Origin: an uncultured Gemmiger sp.
GTDB lineage: Bacteria > Bacillota > Clostridia > Oscillospirales > Ruminococcaceae
DNA length: 64,000 nt
Assembly (NCBI GenBank): GCA_944388175.1
Contig: CALXHR010000006.1
Coordinates: 33,654 to 97,653 of the forward strand
Reading direction: 5' to 3'
The position numbers and the translations under genes are program-made. Shown here piece by piece: positions 33,831 through 43,265 of this stretch. Under the pieces are notes generated by a model. The model had not been told where the DNA came from. It saw only the letters and a list, made by a program, of their open reading frames with translations, and did no database searches. Within the stretch, counting starts at the first letter, position 1. Each line of letters starts with the position of its first letter.

Positions 33831-35195
33831 TTACGGGGCGGCCGTATCGCCGCGGCGCAGGTTTTTGAAAAACTTTGCCAGCGGGATCACGCCCGCCAGG
33901 TCCGCGATCACCCACCCGATGGGGATGGACACCCAGATGCCCGCCGCGCCCAGCGCCGGGATGGCCGACAGCGCATAGGCCAGCACGACGCGCAGCCCCA
34001 GCGAGATGACCGTGAGCACCACCGACATGCCGGGGCGCTCGATGGCGCGGTAAAAGCCGTACAGCAAAAACAGCAGCGCAATCAGGCAGTAGAACGCGCC
34101 CTCGGTGCGCAGGTACTGCACGCCGGCGGCCAGAATTTCCGTCTCGCCGGGCTGCACAAACAGCAGCATCAGCGGCCGCGCCAGCACAAACACCACGGCG
34201 CTGACCGCCGCGCCGAACGCCATGCTGACCGCCACGGCGCTGCGCGTGCCGCGGCGGATGCGGTCATACTGCCCGGCGCCGTAGTTCTGCGCCAGAAACG
34301 TCGAGAACGCGTTGCCGAAATCCTGCACCGGCATATAGGCGAAGGAATCCACCTTGACCGCCGCGGCAAACGCCGCCATGATGGCCGGGCCAAAGCTGTT
34401 GACGCGCCCCTGCACCAGCAAAATGCCAAAGTTCATGATGGACTGCTGCGCGCCGGTGACGAACGCCAGCCGGAACACATGCGCCGCGCAGCGGCCGTTC
34501 CAGCGCATTTCGGCGCGGGGCACGCGCAGGTCCGGCCGGGTGGCCAGCGCATAGACGCACAGCCCCACGCCGGACAGCCACTGCGACACAATGGTGGCCC
34601 ACGCCGCGCCGGCCACGCCCAAGCCCAGCCCCAGCACAAACGCCAGGTCCAGCACGATGTTAAGCGCCGCCGCCACGCCCAAAAACGCCAGCGGCCGCAC
34701 CGAATCCCCCACGGCGCGCAGCAGGCAGGCAAAATAGTTGTACAAAAACGTGCCGCCGATGCCGGCAAAAATCACCAGCAGGTAGGTGCGCATCAGGTCC
34801 CAGATTTCGGCCGGGACCTGCAGCAGCCACAAAATCGGGTCCAGGAACACAAACGCCCCGACGCTTAACACGACGGCCGCCGCGCCGATCAACACAAAGG
34901 AGAGGAAGATTTCCCGCCGCATCTGTGCGTGCTCGCCGCGCCCGTAGGAGATGGACACCGCCACGCCGCTGCCCATCGAAAGCCCCAGCAAAATCGACGT
35001 CAAAAACGTCATCAGCGTATAGGCGGAGCCGACGGCCGCCAGCGCGTCGGCCCCCACGAACCGCCCGACGATGAGCGTGTCGGCCACGTTGTACATCTGC
35101 TGCAAAAGGTCGCCCAGGATCATCGGCACCGCAAAGCGCAGCAGCGTCGGCGTGATGGGCCCGCGCGTCAGCATGCGGGCTTCGGTTTTTGGCAT
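33831..35195 (-). CDS. MATE family multidrug exporter, copy 2
   Basis: This 454-residue protein has 12 predicted membrane helices. It has the typical start TRGPITPTLLRFAVPMILGDLLQQMYNVADTLIVGRFVGADALAAVG and the second-half repeat from about residue 240 (AFVTGAQQSIMNFGILLVQG). AAAGGGG lies upstream of ATG 35195. It exports cationic compounds, substrate unknown. It is only distantly similar to the copy at 22198, so it is not a recent duplicate. It is transcribed alone. Confidence 0.93.
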   Translation of the reverse strand: MPKTEARMLTRGPITPTLLRFAVPMILGDLLQQMYNVADTLIVGRFVGADALAAVGSAYTLMTFLTSILLGLSMGSGVAVSISYGRGEHAQMRREIFLSFVLIGAAAVVLSVGAFVFLDPILWLLQVPAEIWDLMRTYLLVIFAGIGGTFLYNYFACLLRAVGDSVRPLAFLGVAAALNIVLDLAFVLGLGLGVAGAAWATIVSQWLSGVGLCVYALATRPDLRVPRAEMRWNGRCAAHVFRLAFVTGAQQSIMNFGILLVQGRVNSFGPAIMAAFAAAVKVDSFAYMPVQDFGNAFSTFLAQNYGAGQYDRIRRGTRSAVAVSMAFGAAVSAVVFVLARPLMLLFVQPGETEILAAGVQYLRTEGAFYCLIALLFLLYGFYRAIERPGMSVVLTVISLGLRVVLAYALSAIPALGAAGIWVSIPIGWVIADLAGVIPLAKFFKNLRRGDTAAP

Positions 35196-35280
35196 ACGGT
35201 CACAGTCCCCTTTCCCCGGCGCACAGCGCGCCGGTTTTTATTATAGGCCGCAGCCGCCGCCAATGCAAGGGGCACGCGCA

Positions 35281-35309
35281 TTGAAATCCCCGGCGGGCTG
35301 TGCTACAAT
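35281..35309 (+). promoter_or_regulatory. Promoter of deacetylase-formyltransferase pair
   Basis: TTGAAA (35281-35286), a 17-base spacer and TACAAT (35304-35309). The same TTGAAA-17-TACAAT form drives the polysaccharide operon at 52644-52672. Confidence 0.72.
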
Positions 35310-35358
35310 GGGGTGTAACTTGCCGGGGCGCCGCGCCCCGCGCTGCGGGGAGGGCCGT

Positions 35359-36198
35359 ATGAACACCATTGCCATCCGTTTTGATATCGACACCCACAAG
35401 TGCATCCGCGACGGCGTGCCGCGCCTGCTGGCCCTGAGCGAGCGCTACGGGGTGCCGTTCACGTTTTTCCTCAACACCGGCCGCGCCATCGACCTGCGGG
35501 ATTCCCTGCAGGCGCTGTTCCGCCCCGGGCCGGCGGACGCCGCGCCGCACCTGAGCGCCCGCGCCAAGCTGGGCACGGCCGACTACCTGTACTGCGCGGT
35601 ATGCAACCCGCCACTGATGCGCTACCGCGCGCAGATCGACGCGCTGCTGGCCAGCCGCTGCGAAGTGGGCTTGCACGGCGGCCGCAACCACGCGCTGTGG
35701 GCGCGGGACTTTGCCCGCTGGGACGCCGCGCGCGTCTGCGACGAGCTGGACTTTGCGCTGCGCAACCTGCGCAGCGTCGCCCCCGGCGCACAGCCCTGTG
35801 GCTTTGCCAGCCCCTGCTGGGCGGCGACCGACGACTTTTTGGCGTTGCTGCGGCAAAAAGGCTTCCGCTACAGCGCCGACCTGCACGCCTACGGCCTGCC
35901 CGTACCGGTGCGCGCCGGCGGGCCGCTGCCGCTGGTGGGCGTCAACCTGCTGGGCGAGCCCGGCGGCGTCGCCTGGTTTGAGACCTGCGTCGCCCAGGGC
36001 CTGCCGACGGAAGAGATCGTGCGGCGCACGATGCAGTTTGTGCAGGAGCACCCCGTGACGGTGCTGTACGGCCACCCCTATTTTGCCGGATGCGACCCCC
36101 GCGCGCTGGCCGCCCTGGAGGGCGTGTTGGCCAGTGCGCAGCAGGCCGGCTGCCGCTTTGCAACCCTGCAGGAATTGACGGAGGTATGCGATGCCTAA
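35359..36198 (+). CDS. Polysaccharide deacetylase-family protein (ArnD-like)
   Basis: This 279-residue protein has an NodB-type barrel. The metal-binding acid cluster is in RFDIDTHKC (residues 6-14), the histidine pair in GLHGGRNHAL, and the late YGHPYF. This layout is nearest to ArnD, which removes a formyl group from an aminosugar lipid. It overlaps by eight bases a formyltransferase gene, which supports action on an N-formylated or N-acylated sugar. GGGGAGG precedes ATG 35359. The exact substrate is not known. Confidence 0.8.
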   Translation: MNTIAIRFDIDTHKCIRDGVPRLLALSERYGVPFTFFLNTGRAIDLRDSLQALFRPGPADAAPHLSARAKLGTADYLYCAVCNPPLMRYRAQIDALLASRCEVGLHGGRNHALWARDFARWDAARVCDELDFALRNLRSVAPGAQPCGFASPCWAATDDFLALLRQKGFRYSADLHAYGLPVPVRAGGPLPLVGVNLLGEPGGVAWFETCVAQGLPTEEIVRRTMQFVQEHPVTVLYGHPYFAGCDPRALAALEGVLASAQQAGCRFATLQELTEVCDA

Positions 36199-36952
36199 CG
36201 TTGCCTGGGTACTGCGCGACGGCTACGACGCGCGTTTTCTGCTGGCCTGGCTGCAACAGGCCGACCTGCCGTACCACGTGACGCCGGTGCTGGAGACCGG
36301 CGCCCTGGCGCGCCGAAAAAAGCTGCGCCGCGTCGTCAAAAGTTACGCCTGGTACCAGTACCCGGCCATGGTGCTGGACCTGGGCGCGCTGTGGCTGTAT
36401 GACAAAGTCCTGACCGGGCGGATGCAAAAGCAGCTGGGCCGCTTTGCGCCGCCGGCCCCGGCGCCCTACACCATCGACGACATCAACGAACCGCGCGCCA
36501 TCGAGCATCTGCGCGCCCTGGCGCCGGACGTGATCCTGGTGTACGGCGTGGGCATCCTGACCCGCGCGACGCTGGACGCCCTGCCGTGCGAAGTCTACAA
36601 CATCCACAGCAGCGTGCTGCCGTATTACAAAAACGTCCACTCGGATTTTTGGGCCTACTGCCACGGCGACCTTGACAAGATCGGCATCACGATCTTCAAG
36701 CTGGACACCGGCATCGACACCGGCAACATCGCCCTGCAGCGCGCCGTGCAGCAGGTGTGCCCCGGCGCGCCGCTGACGCTGGCCGGGTACAAGTGCGAGA
36801 ACCTGCGGCTGATCTGCCGCCTGCTGCCGGAGTTTCTGGCCCAGTATTTTGCCGGCACGGTGCAGCTGCGCCGCCAGCCGGAGGTGCAGTCCACCGGCAA
36901 GACCCCCCGTTTCCGCGACTTATGGCGCTACCTGACGATGCCCAAACCCTGA
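36191..36952 (+). CDS. Sugar formyltransferase-like protein
   Basis: This 253-residue protein has the 10-formyl-tetrahydrofolate transferase signature. YNIHSSVLPYYKN carries the Asn and His of the active site, and LDTGIDTGNI carries the catalytic Asp region. The N-terminal part (YVLRDGYDARF-like start, basic membrane-proximal stretch) is unlike methionyl-tRNA formyltransferase and closer to sugar or natural product formyltransferases. Coupled to the deacetylase upstream. It may make N-formyl sugars for a surface glycan. Confidence 0.82.
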   Translation: MPNVAWVLRDGYDARFLLAWLQQADLPYHVTPVLETGALARRKKLRRVVKSYAWYQYPAMVLDLGALWLYDKVLTGRMQKQLGRFAPPAPAPYTIDDINEPRAIEHLRALAPDVILVYGVGILTRATLDALPCEVYNIHSSVLPYYKNVHSDFWAYCHGDLDKIGITIFKLDTGIDTGNIALQRAVQQVCPGAPLTLAGYKCENLRLICRLLPEFLAQYFAGTVQLRRQPEVQSTGKTPRFRDLWRYLTMPKP

Positions 36953-36963
36953 ACATACAGCGC

Positions 36964-37007
36964 AAGCCCCCGGCCCCCTGCTTTGGCAGGGGGCCGGGGG
37001 CTTTTGG
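36964..37007 (+). terminator. Terminator of formyltransferase pair
   Basis: AAGCCCCCGGCCCCCTG pairs perfectly with CAGGGGGCCGGGGGCTT (loop of 6), then TT. It also faces the end of the convergent polysaccharide operon. Confidence 0.92.
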
Positions 37008-37019
37008 GCCGGGGCGCGC

Positions 37020-38030
37020 CTATTTCCCGTAGGAATCCCGGCGCGCCGTCCGGCCCAGGCGGGCGGCCGCCAGGCTGTAGGCGATGTACCCGCAGACATA
37101 ATACACATAAAACGCATGCAGCAGCATGCTGGGCGCGCGCTCGCGCACGGCCAGGCGGACACTGTCCGCCAGCGGCCCCACAAGGGTGGCCGCATACAGC
37201 ACAAACCAGTACTTGCGCCGCGCAAAGCGCCGGTTGACGGCGTCGGCCGCCCGGGCCGAGAACCCGCTCTCCTGCTGGTGGAACAGGTTGTTGACCACGC
37301 GGAAACGCAGCTTGCTCAAATAGGTGCGCAGCCCCGCCTTGACATGGTGGCGGATATCGTCGCCCGGGATGCAGCCGCAGCAGCCGGTGGCCTGGATGAT
37401 GCGGTTGGTCATGGCGCAGACAAAGCGGATATCGTCCCATTCCTGCGGGAACTGCTGTTTGACCCACGCCAGGTCAAACATCGTCGTGCCGCCGTCCCCG
37501 ATGGGGGCCGGGTCCCCGGGGCGGAAACGCAGCAGCCCGGGGCGGGGCGGGCGGTTGGCCGGGTTGCCGCAAAACGTGCGGTAGACGCCCTTTTGCAGCC
37601 GGTTGACAAAAAAGCTGAACGGGTCGCCGCAGGCGCAAAGATACGCCGCCGCCAGCCCGGCGTCCGGCCCCGGGTGCTGCACGTCGCAGACGATGCAGTG
37701 CACGTCGGGGTACTGCGCAAACAGGGCCAGGCGCTGTTCCAGCTGGTCGGGGCGCAGCCATTCCTCGTCGGTGTCCTGCTCGACGATATAGCGCCCGGCG
37801 GCCCGCCGCATGCCGATGACTTTGGCCGGCTCCGGCAGGCGCTGGGGGTTGTCCAGCACCGTCGCGCCGTAGCGGCGGGCGATGGCGCGCGTGTCGTCGG
37901 TGCTGCCGCCGTCAATGACCAGGATTTCGACCTCGTCGGCGATGGTCTGGCGGCGGATGCTTTGCAGCGCCGTCTCGATGGTATCGGCGGCGTTGTACGC
38001 CGGCATGATGATGGAGACCCGTGGCGTCAT
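37020..38030 (-). CDS. Glycosyltransferase family 2
   Basis: This 336-residue protein has a GT-A fold start VSIIMPAYNAADTIETAL, the nucleotide-binding VIDGGSTDDT, and EQDTDEEW in place of a classic DxD. A C-terminal hydrophobic helix (about 290-315) probably anchors it to the membrane. It is the last gene of the polysaccharide operon, six bases after the 2-epimerase. It adds a sugar to the lipid-linked repeat unit. The sugar is unknown; ManNAc or GlcNAc is possible given its neighbour. Confidence 0.87.
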   Translation of the reverse strand: MTPRVSIIMPAYNAADTIETALQSIRRQTIADEVEILVIDGGSTDDTRAIARRYGATVLDNPQRLPEPAKVIGMRRAAGRYIVEQDTDEEWLRPDQLEQRLALFAQYPDVHCIVCDVQHPGPDAGLAAAYLCACGDPFSFFVNRLQKGVYRTFCGNPANRPPRPGLLRFRPGDPAPIGDGGTTMFDLAWVKQQFPQEWDDIRFVCAMTNRIIQATGCCGCIPGDDIRHHVKAGLRTYLSKLRFRVVNNLFHQQESGFSARAADAVNRRFARRKYWFVLYAATLVGPLADSVRLAVRERAPSMLLHAFYVYYVCGYIAYSLAAARLGRTARRDSYGK

Positions 38031-38036
38031 GGTGCG

Positions 38037-39155
38037 TTACCCCTCCCGGCAGGCTTGCAGCGTATCGGCAATGACCTTTGCCGGCGACTGTTCCGGGCAC
38101 ACCGGCGCGCGGCGGTAGGTCTCGTAGCGGGCCGTAAACGCGTCGACCGCCCGCAGGTCGCCGCCGTACATCACCACGTTTTGGCCCAGGCCGTCCTGGC
38201 GCTCGGTATGGGTGCGCAAAATCAGGCAGGGCTTGCCCATGTAGGCCAGTTCCTCCTGGTTGCTGCCGCCGTCGGTGATGACGAACGCGGCGCCGTCCAG
38301 CAGTTTCATAAAGTCAAAATATTCCACCCGCGGCAGCAGCGTAAACTGCGCGTTGGCGCGCAGCGGCGCCAGCAGGCCCATCTGGTCCAGCGTTACCTCG
38401 GTGGGTTTATGCAGGATCAACACACAGCGCCGCTTTTGCGCCTGGGCGGTCATGCGCTCCACCATGGCCTGCACAAGTTTTTTGTTGGCCAGGTTCTCCT
38501 GCCGGTGCATCACAAACACAAAATAGTCCCCGCCGCACAGCGCCTGCACGGCCGGGTCCCGGCAGGGTTCGCGGCGGGACCACGCCAGGCTGTCGATGAT
38601 GGTGTTGTACACGGTGTCGACGACCTGCCCTTTGGCGTGCGCTTTTTGCAGGTTCTGCACGGCCTGCGCGCCGGGGGCAAAATGCAGCACCGCCTTGCGG
38701 CTGGTCAGCACGCGGTCAATCTCCTCGGGGAAAGGGTTCAGCCAGTTGTGGCTGCGCAGCCCGGCTTCCACATGCGCCACGCGCATGCCCAGCTTGGCGC
38801 CCAGGTAGGCGCCCATCATGGTCGAAACGGTATCCCCGTGCACCACCAGCACGCTGCCGCGCAGCGCGGCGGCGCCAAACGCCTGTTCCATGCGCGCCGC
38901 TGCGCCGCGCCAGGTGGCGGCGTACCACTGCAGCAGCCCGGCCGCCGTTTTGCGGATGCTGCGCTCATCGCTGAGCTCCAGGTCCACCTGGCCGCCGTTC
39001 AGCGCGCGCAGCACCGTGCTTTTTTTCAGGTCGTTCTGCCCGGAAGCCACAATGCGGCACGGCACGCCGCGCGCGCGCAGTTCCCGCAATACGGGGAACA
39101 GCTTGATGAGTTCCGCCTCGGTGCCGATGAAAAAGTACAGTTCGCGTTGTTGCAT
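38037..39155 (-). CDS. wecB: UDP-N-acetylglucosamine 2-epimerase
   Basis: This 372-residue protein has a GT-B-like fold. Family residues are in VVHGDTVSTMMGAYLG, RVAHVEAGLRSHNWLNPFPEEIDRVL and VITDGGSNQEELAYMGKP. It interconverts UDP-GlcNAc and UDP-ManNAc. ATG 39155 has AAAGGGGG upstream. The protein lacks the canonical GTE start motif (it has FFIGTEAELI), so a related hydrolysing epimerase or a variant is possible. No UDP-ManNAc dehydrogenase (WecC) was recognised beyond the Ugd-like gene. Confidence 0.85.
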   Translation of the reverse strand: MQQRELYFFIGTEAELIKLFPVLRELRARGVPCRIVASGQNDLKKSTVLRALNGGQVDLELSDERSIRKTAAGLLQWYAATWRGAAARMEQAFGAAALRGSVLVVHGDTVSTMMGAYLGAKLGMRVAHVEAGLRSHNWLNPFPEEIDRVLTSRKAVLHFAPGAQAVQNLQKAHAKGQVVDTVYNTIIDSLAWSRREPCRDPAVQALCGGDYFVFVMHRQENLANKKLVQAMVERMTAQAQKRRCVLILHKPTEVTLDQMGLLAPLRANAQFTLLPRVEYFDFMKLLDGAAFVITDGGSNQEELAYMGKPCLILRTHTERQDGLGQNVVMYGGDLRAVDAFTARYETYRRAPVCPEQSPAKVIADTLQACREG

Positions 39156-39177
39156 CGCTTGCGCGCCCCCTTTGGTC

Positions 39178-40437
39178 TTACAGCCGGTCTGCCGCCACGC
39201 CGGGCAGGTTGAGCAGGAACACCCCAAACAGCACCCCGCCCATAATATACAGCATCTGCGCAATATCCTGGTGGAACAGCGCCACCAGCACCACAATCAG
39301 CGCAAAGCCGCCGCCCAGCGTCAGCGTCATAAAGCGGGTCTGGGCCTTGGCGGTCAGGTAATTCATCAGGATGGTGATAAACGTCACCGCCACCACAAAA
39401 AAGCTGATGGGCAGCAGCAGCGGGATGGCCGCGGTGTACCGCTCGCCAAACAGCAGCGGGAACACCCACGGGCCAAACAGGTTCATGCCCACGGCGCACG
39501 CCGCCGAAACGCCGCCGCCATACAGCATGGCTTTGGCAAACAGGCCGCGGGTATCCTCGCCCCGGGCCTGGCGCTCGGCCACCATGGGGAACAGCACCGC
39601 CACCACCGCCGTGGCCACATACATGGCGATCTTGCCAATGACCATGCCGGAAGAATAGATGCCCACCTGCACGTCGTCGGCGGCAAAGGCGCGCACCAGC
39701 AGGATATCGCCGTTGGACAGCAGCGTCGTCATGATCTGCACGCCGAACGCCTTTTTGCAGTAGGCGCGGATTTCGCGCCCGTTCAGCCGCACGCCGTCGC
39801 CCAGCGGGGCGCGGCGGCAGTCGCGCAGCGCGTGCCAGCCGTAGCCGATGCACAGCACCGCGCCCAGGCCCAGCGCGGCCAGGCTGCCGTACAGCCCCAG
39901 GCCCAGCGCCACCAGCAGCACCGAGCCCGCCAGCTTGCACAGCGACAGCAGCAGCGTGGAAAACCCGTACTGGAAAAACCGTTTGAGCCCCTGCAGCACG
40001 CCGTTGGTGATGGCGTACAGGCACCCGACGGCCACCACCGCCAGCGTGGCCACAATGTAGGCTTTGTTGCCGATGTTGAGCACCGCGCCGATGAGCGGCG
40101 TGGCCAGCACGCCCACCGCCAGAAACACCGCCGCCGTGGCCCCGGCCGCGCGCAGCAGTTTTTGCAGTAGCAGGCGGACGCGCCCGGTCTCCTGCCGGGC
40201 CGCATAGTCGGCGGCCTGCCGCGTGGCGATCAGCTGCAAAATGCCCGAGGGCACCGCCGCCACCGTGGAAAGCGAGAGCAGCGTGTTGAGCATGCCGAAA
40301 TCCGCGACCGACAGCAGGTTGCCCATGACGATCTGGTACAGGTAGTTGCAGACGTTGCCCGCCATCATCATCACAAACAGCACCAGGCTGCTTTTTTCAA
40401 ACTCGCTGATTCTGTTGCCCGTGTTGTGTTGGCTCAT
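39178..40437 (-). CDS. Polysaccharide flippase (Wzx/RfbX-like)
   Basis: This 419-residue protein with 12 to 14 membrane segments belongs to the MATE/MVF-type lipid flippases. It starts ISEFEKSSLVLFVMMMAGNVCNYLYQIVMGNLLSVADFG, a classic Wzx-type opening. It would turn the undecaprenyl-linked repeat unit to the outside. AAGGAA precedes ATG 40437. It belongs to the same minus-strand operon as the glycosyltransferases. Confidence 0.9.
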   Translation of the reverse strand: MSQHNTGNRISEFEKSSLVLFVMMMAGNVCNYLYQIVMGNLLSVADFGMLNTLLSLSTVAAVPSGILQLIATRQAADYAARQETGRVRLLLQKLLRAAGATAAVFLAVGVLATPLIGAVLNIGNKAYIVATLAVVAVGCLYAITNGVLQGLKRFFQYGFSTLLLSLCKLAGSVLLVALGLGLYGSLAALGLGAVLCIGYGWHALRDCRRAPLGDGVRLNGREIRAYCKKAFGVQIMTTLLSNGDILLVRAFAADDVQVGIYSSGMVIGKIAMYVATAVVAVLFPMVAERQARGEDTRGLFAKAMLYGGGVSAACAVGMNLFGPWVFPLLFGERYTAAIPLLLPISFFVVAVTFITILMNYLTAKAQTRFMTLTLGGGFALIVVLVALFHQDIAQMLYIMGGVLFGVFLLNLPGVAADRL

Positions 40438-40463
40438 ACGTTTTCCTTAACGGCGCTGCGCCG

Positions 40464-42122
40464 TCATTCCCCCAATTTAATCAGCAGTACATCGTCGCGC
40501 AGGTAGATGCACCCCTGCGCGGGGAACGTCTCCATCCCCGCAAGGATCGCCTGGCTTTCCCCGGCCCAGGCCACGCCGTTTTCGGCCAGGAACTCCGGCG
40601 CCGTGTCGGGATAGACCGAATCGCCCGGGTTCATAAATTCCATCTGGATGCCCAGCTCCTGCTCGATATATGTCGAGAGCACCAGGTTGTAGGTCAGCGC
40701 GGTGTCCCAGCTGTAGCGGCCCACGCCGGTGATATCGTCGCACAGGGCGAACCCTTCGCGGTAGGGCGAGTAGTTCTTTTCGATATCCCCCACCAGCACG
40801 ACGCGGGTCTGCGCCGCCGTGTAGCCGGGCGTGCTCTCGATGCGTTCCACAATGCGGTTGGTCAGCGCAATGCCGGATTCATACAGCGCGTAGGCTTTCA
40901 TATACGAGACGTTGGCCAGGTAGACCCCGCTCACAATCGTGACGACCGACAGCGCCGCGACCAGCAGCGCATACCCGGTAAACGCGGCCGCGCGCCGCGC
41001 CCCGGCCGCGATCCAACCGCGCAGATCCGGCTGTTCGGCCAGCGTCTGCGCCAGCATAAGGAACAGCAGCCACGGGATGACAAAGGCAAACTGCATCAGC
41101 GTGTGGCTTTTGTAAAACATCCCGATCAGGTTCATGGCCAGCGGCATGCACACCAGGTCCACCGCCAGCACCAGCAGCCGCAGCGGCTGCTGCCACAGCC
41201 GGTTATGGATGAGCAACGCCACCGCCGCCGCCACCGTGCAGACAGCCGCCAGCGCAAACAGCGCATACAGCAGCGTATTTTCCTGGAAATAACTCAGGTC
41301 GTTCCATGGCGAGAAATACTCCCCCACCAGGCCGACGGCCTCGCCGATACGCTCAAGAAAGGTCGGCCCTTCCCCTGCTACCAGATGGTTTACGCGCCCC
41401 TCGGCCGCCGGGTCGCGCCATAGCAGCCAGGAGGACAGCCCCAGCGTCCCCGCCAGGCCCGCCGCCACAGTAAACAAAAAGCGAAAATGATCTGCCAGCA
41501 ACTTCCGTTCGTCCTGCCGGCGGGCGGTAAAAATCCGCACGATCTGCACCAGCAGGAACAGCGCCACCGCAAAGTTGACGTACGACGCATAACTCCCCGA
41601 AGAAAGCAGCAAACAGAACGCCGCGCCCAGCCAGCCAAAGCGATATCGCTCAAACAGGTAGACCGCCAGGCAGGCGAACAGCAGCGCCCCCGCGTACTGG
41701 TGCGCGCTGCTCAGGTACAGGTTGGAGGAGATCGCCGTCGGCGAGGTGACCAGGATGCCGTTGACCAGCACGATCAGCGCCGTATAGCGGATGTGCAGTG
41801 TCTCGCACACCAACCAGGCGCTCACCGCGTAGAGCAGCAGCGTCAAAATACCTTCCAGCCAGGGCATCTGCACGCAGGCCACCATCGCCTGCCATACCGG
41901 CGCCAACCAGCGGGAACCGGACGCCCCGGTGGAAAAGCTGATCCGCTCCCAGTACATGGCCGCGGCATCGTGGTTGAACATCACGTTGGTGTAACAGAAA
42001 AAGTGCGCCGCCACCCCGATGAGAAAGGTGGCCGCCAGCGACACCCGCAGCGTATACGGGATGCGCCGCCACGAAAACGAGGGGTCCAGGACCTTTTGCC
42101 CGGTAAGCGACCATGACGTCAT
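40464..42122 (-). CDS. GtrII-like membrane glucosyltransferase
   Basis: This 552-residue protein has about 10-11 membrane segments and an extracellular C-terminal domain. The motif HFFCYTNVMFNHDAAAMYWERISFSTGASGSRW in the first loop holds the acidic and arginine residues seen in GtrII-type (glucosyltransferase domain) proteins. These use lipid-linked glucose to decorate glycans outside the cell. AAAGGA precedes the ATG at 42122. Modification of the exported glycan is likely; a polymerase role is the alternative. Confidence 0.83.
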   Translation of the reverse strand: MTSWSLTGQKVLDPSFSWRRIPYTLRVSLAATFLIGVAAHFFCYTNVMFNHDAAAMYWERISFSTGASGSRWLAPVWQAMVACVQMPWLEGILTLLLYAVSAWLVCETLHIRYTALIVLVNGILVTSPTAISSNLYLSSAHQYAGALLFACLAVYLFERYRFGWLGAAFCLLLSSGSYASYVNFAVALFLLVQIVRIFTARRQDERKLLADHFRFLFTVAAGLAGTLGLSSWLLWRDPAAEGRVNHLVAGEGPTFLERIGEAVGLVGEYFSPWNDLSYFQENTLLYALFALAAVCTVAAAVALLIHNRLWQQPLRLLVLAVDLVCMPLAMNLIGMFYKSHTLMQFAFVIPWLLFLMLAQTLAEQPDLRGWIAAGARRAAAFTGYALLVAALSVVTIVSGVYLANVSYMKAYALYESGIALTNRIVERIESTPGYTAAQTRVVLVGDIEKNYSPYREGFALCDDITGVGRYSWDTALTYNLVLSTYIEQELGIQMEFMNPGDSVYPDTAPEFLAENGVAWAGESQAILAGMETFPAQGCIYLRDDVLLIKLGE

Positions 42123-42221
42123 ACCAAAATCCTTTCTTGCGCGCCGCAGCGCGGCGCCGTTGCAAATACTGTATTACTGTACCATACCGCCCGGGCTTTG
42201 TAAACCCGGGCCGCGCCCCCC

Positions 42222-43265
42222 TTAAAACAGGGTAATCAGCGCGCAGAACGCGGCGGGTGCGCCGCACAGCAGGTACGCCGGCGCTTCGCCCCAGCGGCGG
42301 GTGCGCAGCAGGCGCAGCCCGCCCCACACGGCCAGTTCCAGCGGCACCACAAAAAACAGCGATGCCGAAACAAAGCACGCCGCCCAGCACACAACCAGCA
42401 GCACCCGCCACAGCGCGCGCCGCTGCGCCGCGTCGCCGGCCCGGTCCAGCGCAATGAGCAGCCACAAAATCAGCGGCGTCACAAGGGACGCCATCAGCGC
42501 CTTGCCGGTCCACCCGTTGACGAGCATCCACCACTCGCCACTGTGTTCGCCCATGCTCTCGGCCGCCATCCACACAAACACCTGGAAATACAGCAGCCCC
42601 AGCAGCGCTTTTTTGCGGCTCTGCGCAAAAAAGCAGCGCAGCAGCCGGTACGCCACCCAGTAGGCCAGCGGCATCTCAAACAGCGGCAGCACGGTGCGGA
42701 ACAAAATCGCCGGGTGCACGCCGGTCAGCACCGCCAGCATCGAGCTGTACACCGGCCAGCTGGCAATGACGTATTTCTGGTTGTAAAACGGCGGCTGCCA
42801 GGCCCCCGTGCTGGGCGCGTAGCGGTTGACGGTATCGGTGTACCAGCTTGTCACCGCGGTGCCGCAGTACGTCTCGTCGTCCCAGTTGCCGTAAAACGTG
42901 TTCAGCACGGTGTTCAGCGTCTGCAGGGCAATCAACGCCACCGCCGCGGCCAGCAGCAGTTTTTCCACCCGGTCCCAGCGCAGGGCCGGGCCCTCGGGCT
43001 GCGGCCAGCCCGTGCGGCGCGCGCGCAGCCAGCCCCAAACCGCCAGCCCGCCGCACACCGCGCACCACAGCGCGGTCATCACCCGCAGGCTGCCCTGCGT
43101 CACATGGAACACCATCGCCAGCGCTTCAAACACGCAAAAACTGGCAAACAGCCCGCCCAGCATCGTCAGGCGCAGGCTTTTGCCGCCGGTCAGCAACCGG
43201 CCCATACCAAAGGGGATGCCCAGCAGCACCGCTGCCAGCACAATCCCTGTCCAAACTGCGGTCAT
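42222..43265 (-). CDS. Polytopic membrane protein (DUF6077-like), probably glycan assembly
   Basis: This 347-residue protein has eight or more hydrophobic segments and a loop with NWDDETYCGTAVTSWYTDTVNRYAP. Acidic residues in such a loop recall GT-C-type enzymes. It ends abruptly in a hydrophobic stretch (CALITLF). It overlaps the upstream 275-residue gene by four bases (ATGA). The pattern resembles DUF6077 membrane proteins of Clostridia, but I am not certain. A polymerase or GT-C transferase role is inferred from context. Confidence 0.65.
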   Translation of the reverse strand: MTAVWTGIVLAAVLLGIPFGMGRLLTGGKSLRLTMLGGLFASFCVFEALAMVFHVTQGSLRVMTALWCAVCGGLAVWGWLRARRTGWPQPEGPALRWDRVEKLLLAAAVALIALQTLNTVLNTFYGNWDDETYCGTAVTSWYTDTVNRYAPSTGAWQPPFYNQKYVIASWPVYSSMLAVLTGVHPAILFRTVLPLFEMPLAYWVAYRLLRCFFAQSRKKALLGLLYFQVFVWMAAESMGEHSGEWWMLVNGWTGKALMASLVTPLILWLLIALDRAGDAAQRRALWRVLLVVCWAACFVSASLFFVVPLELAVWGGLRLLRTRRWGEAPAYLLCGAPAAFCALITLF

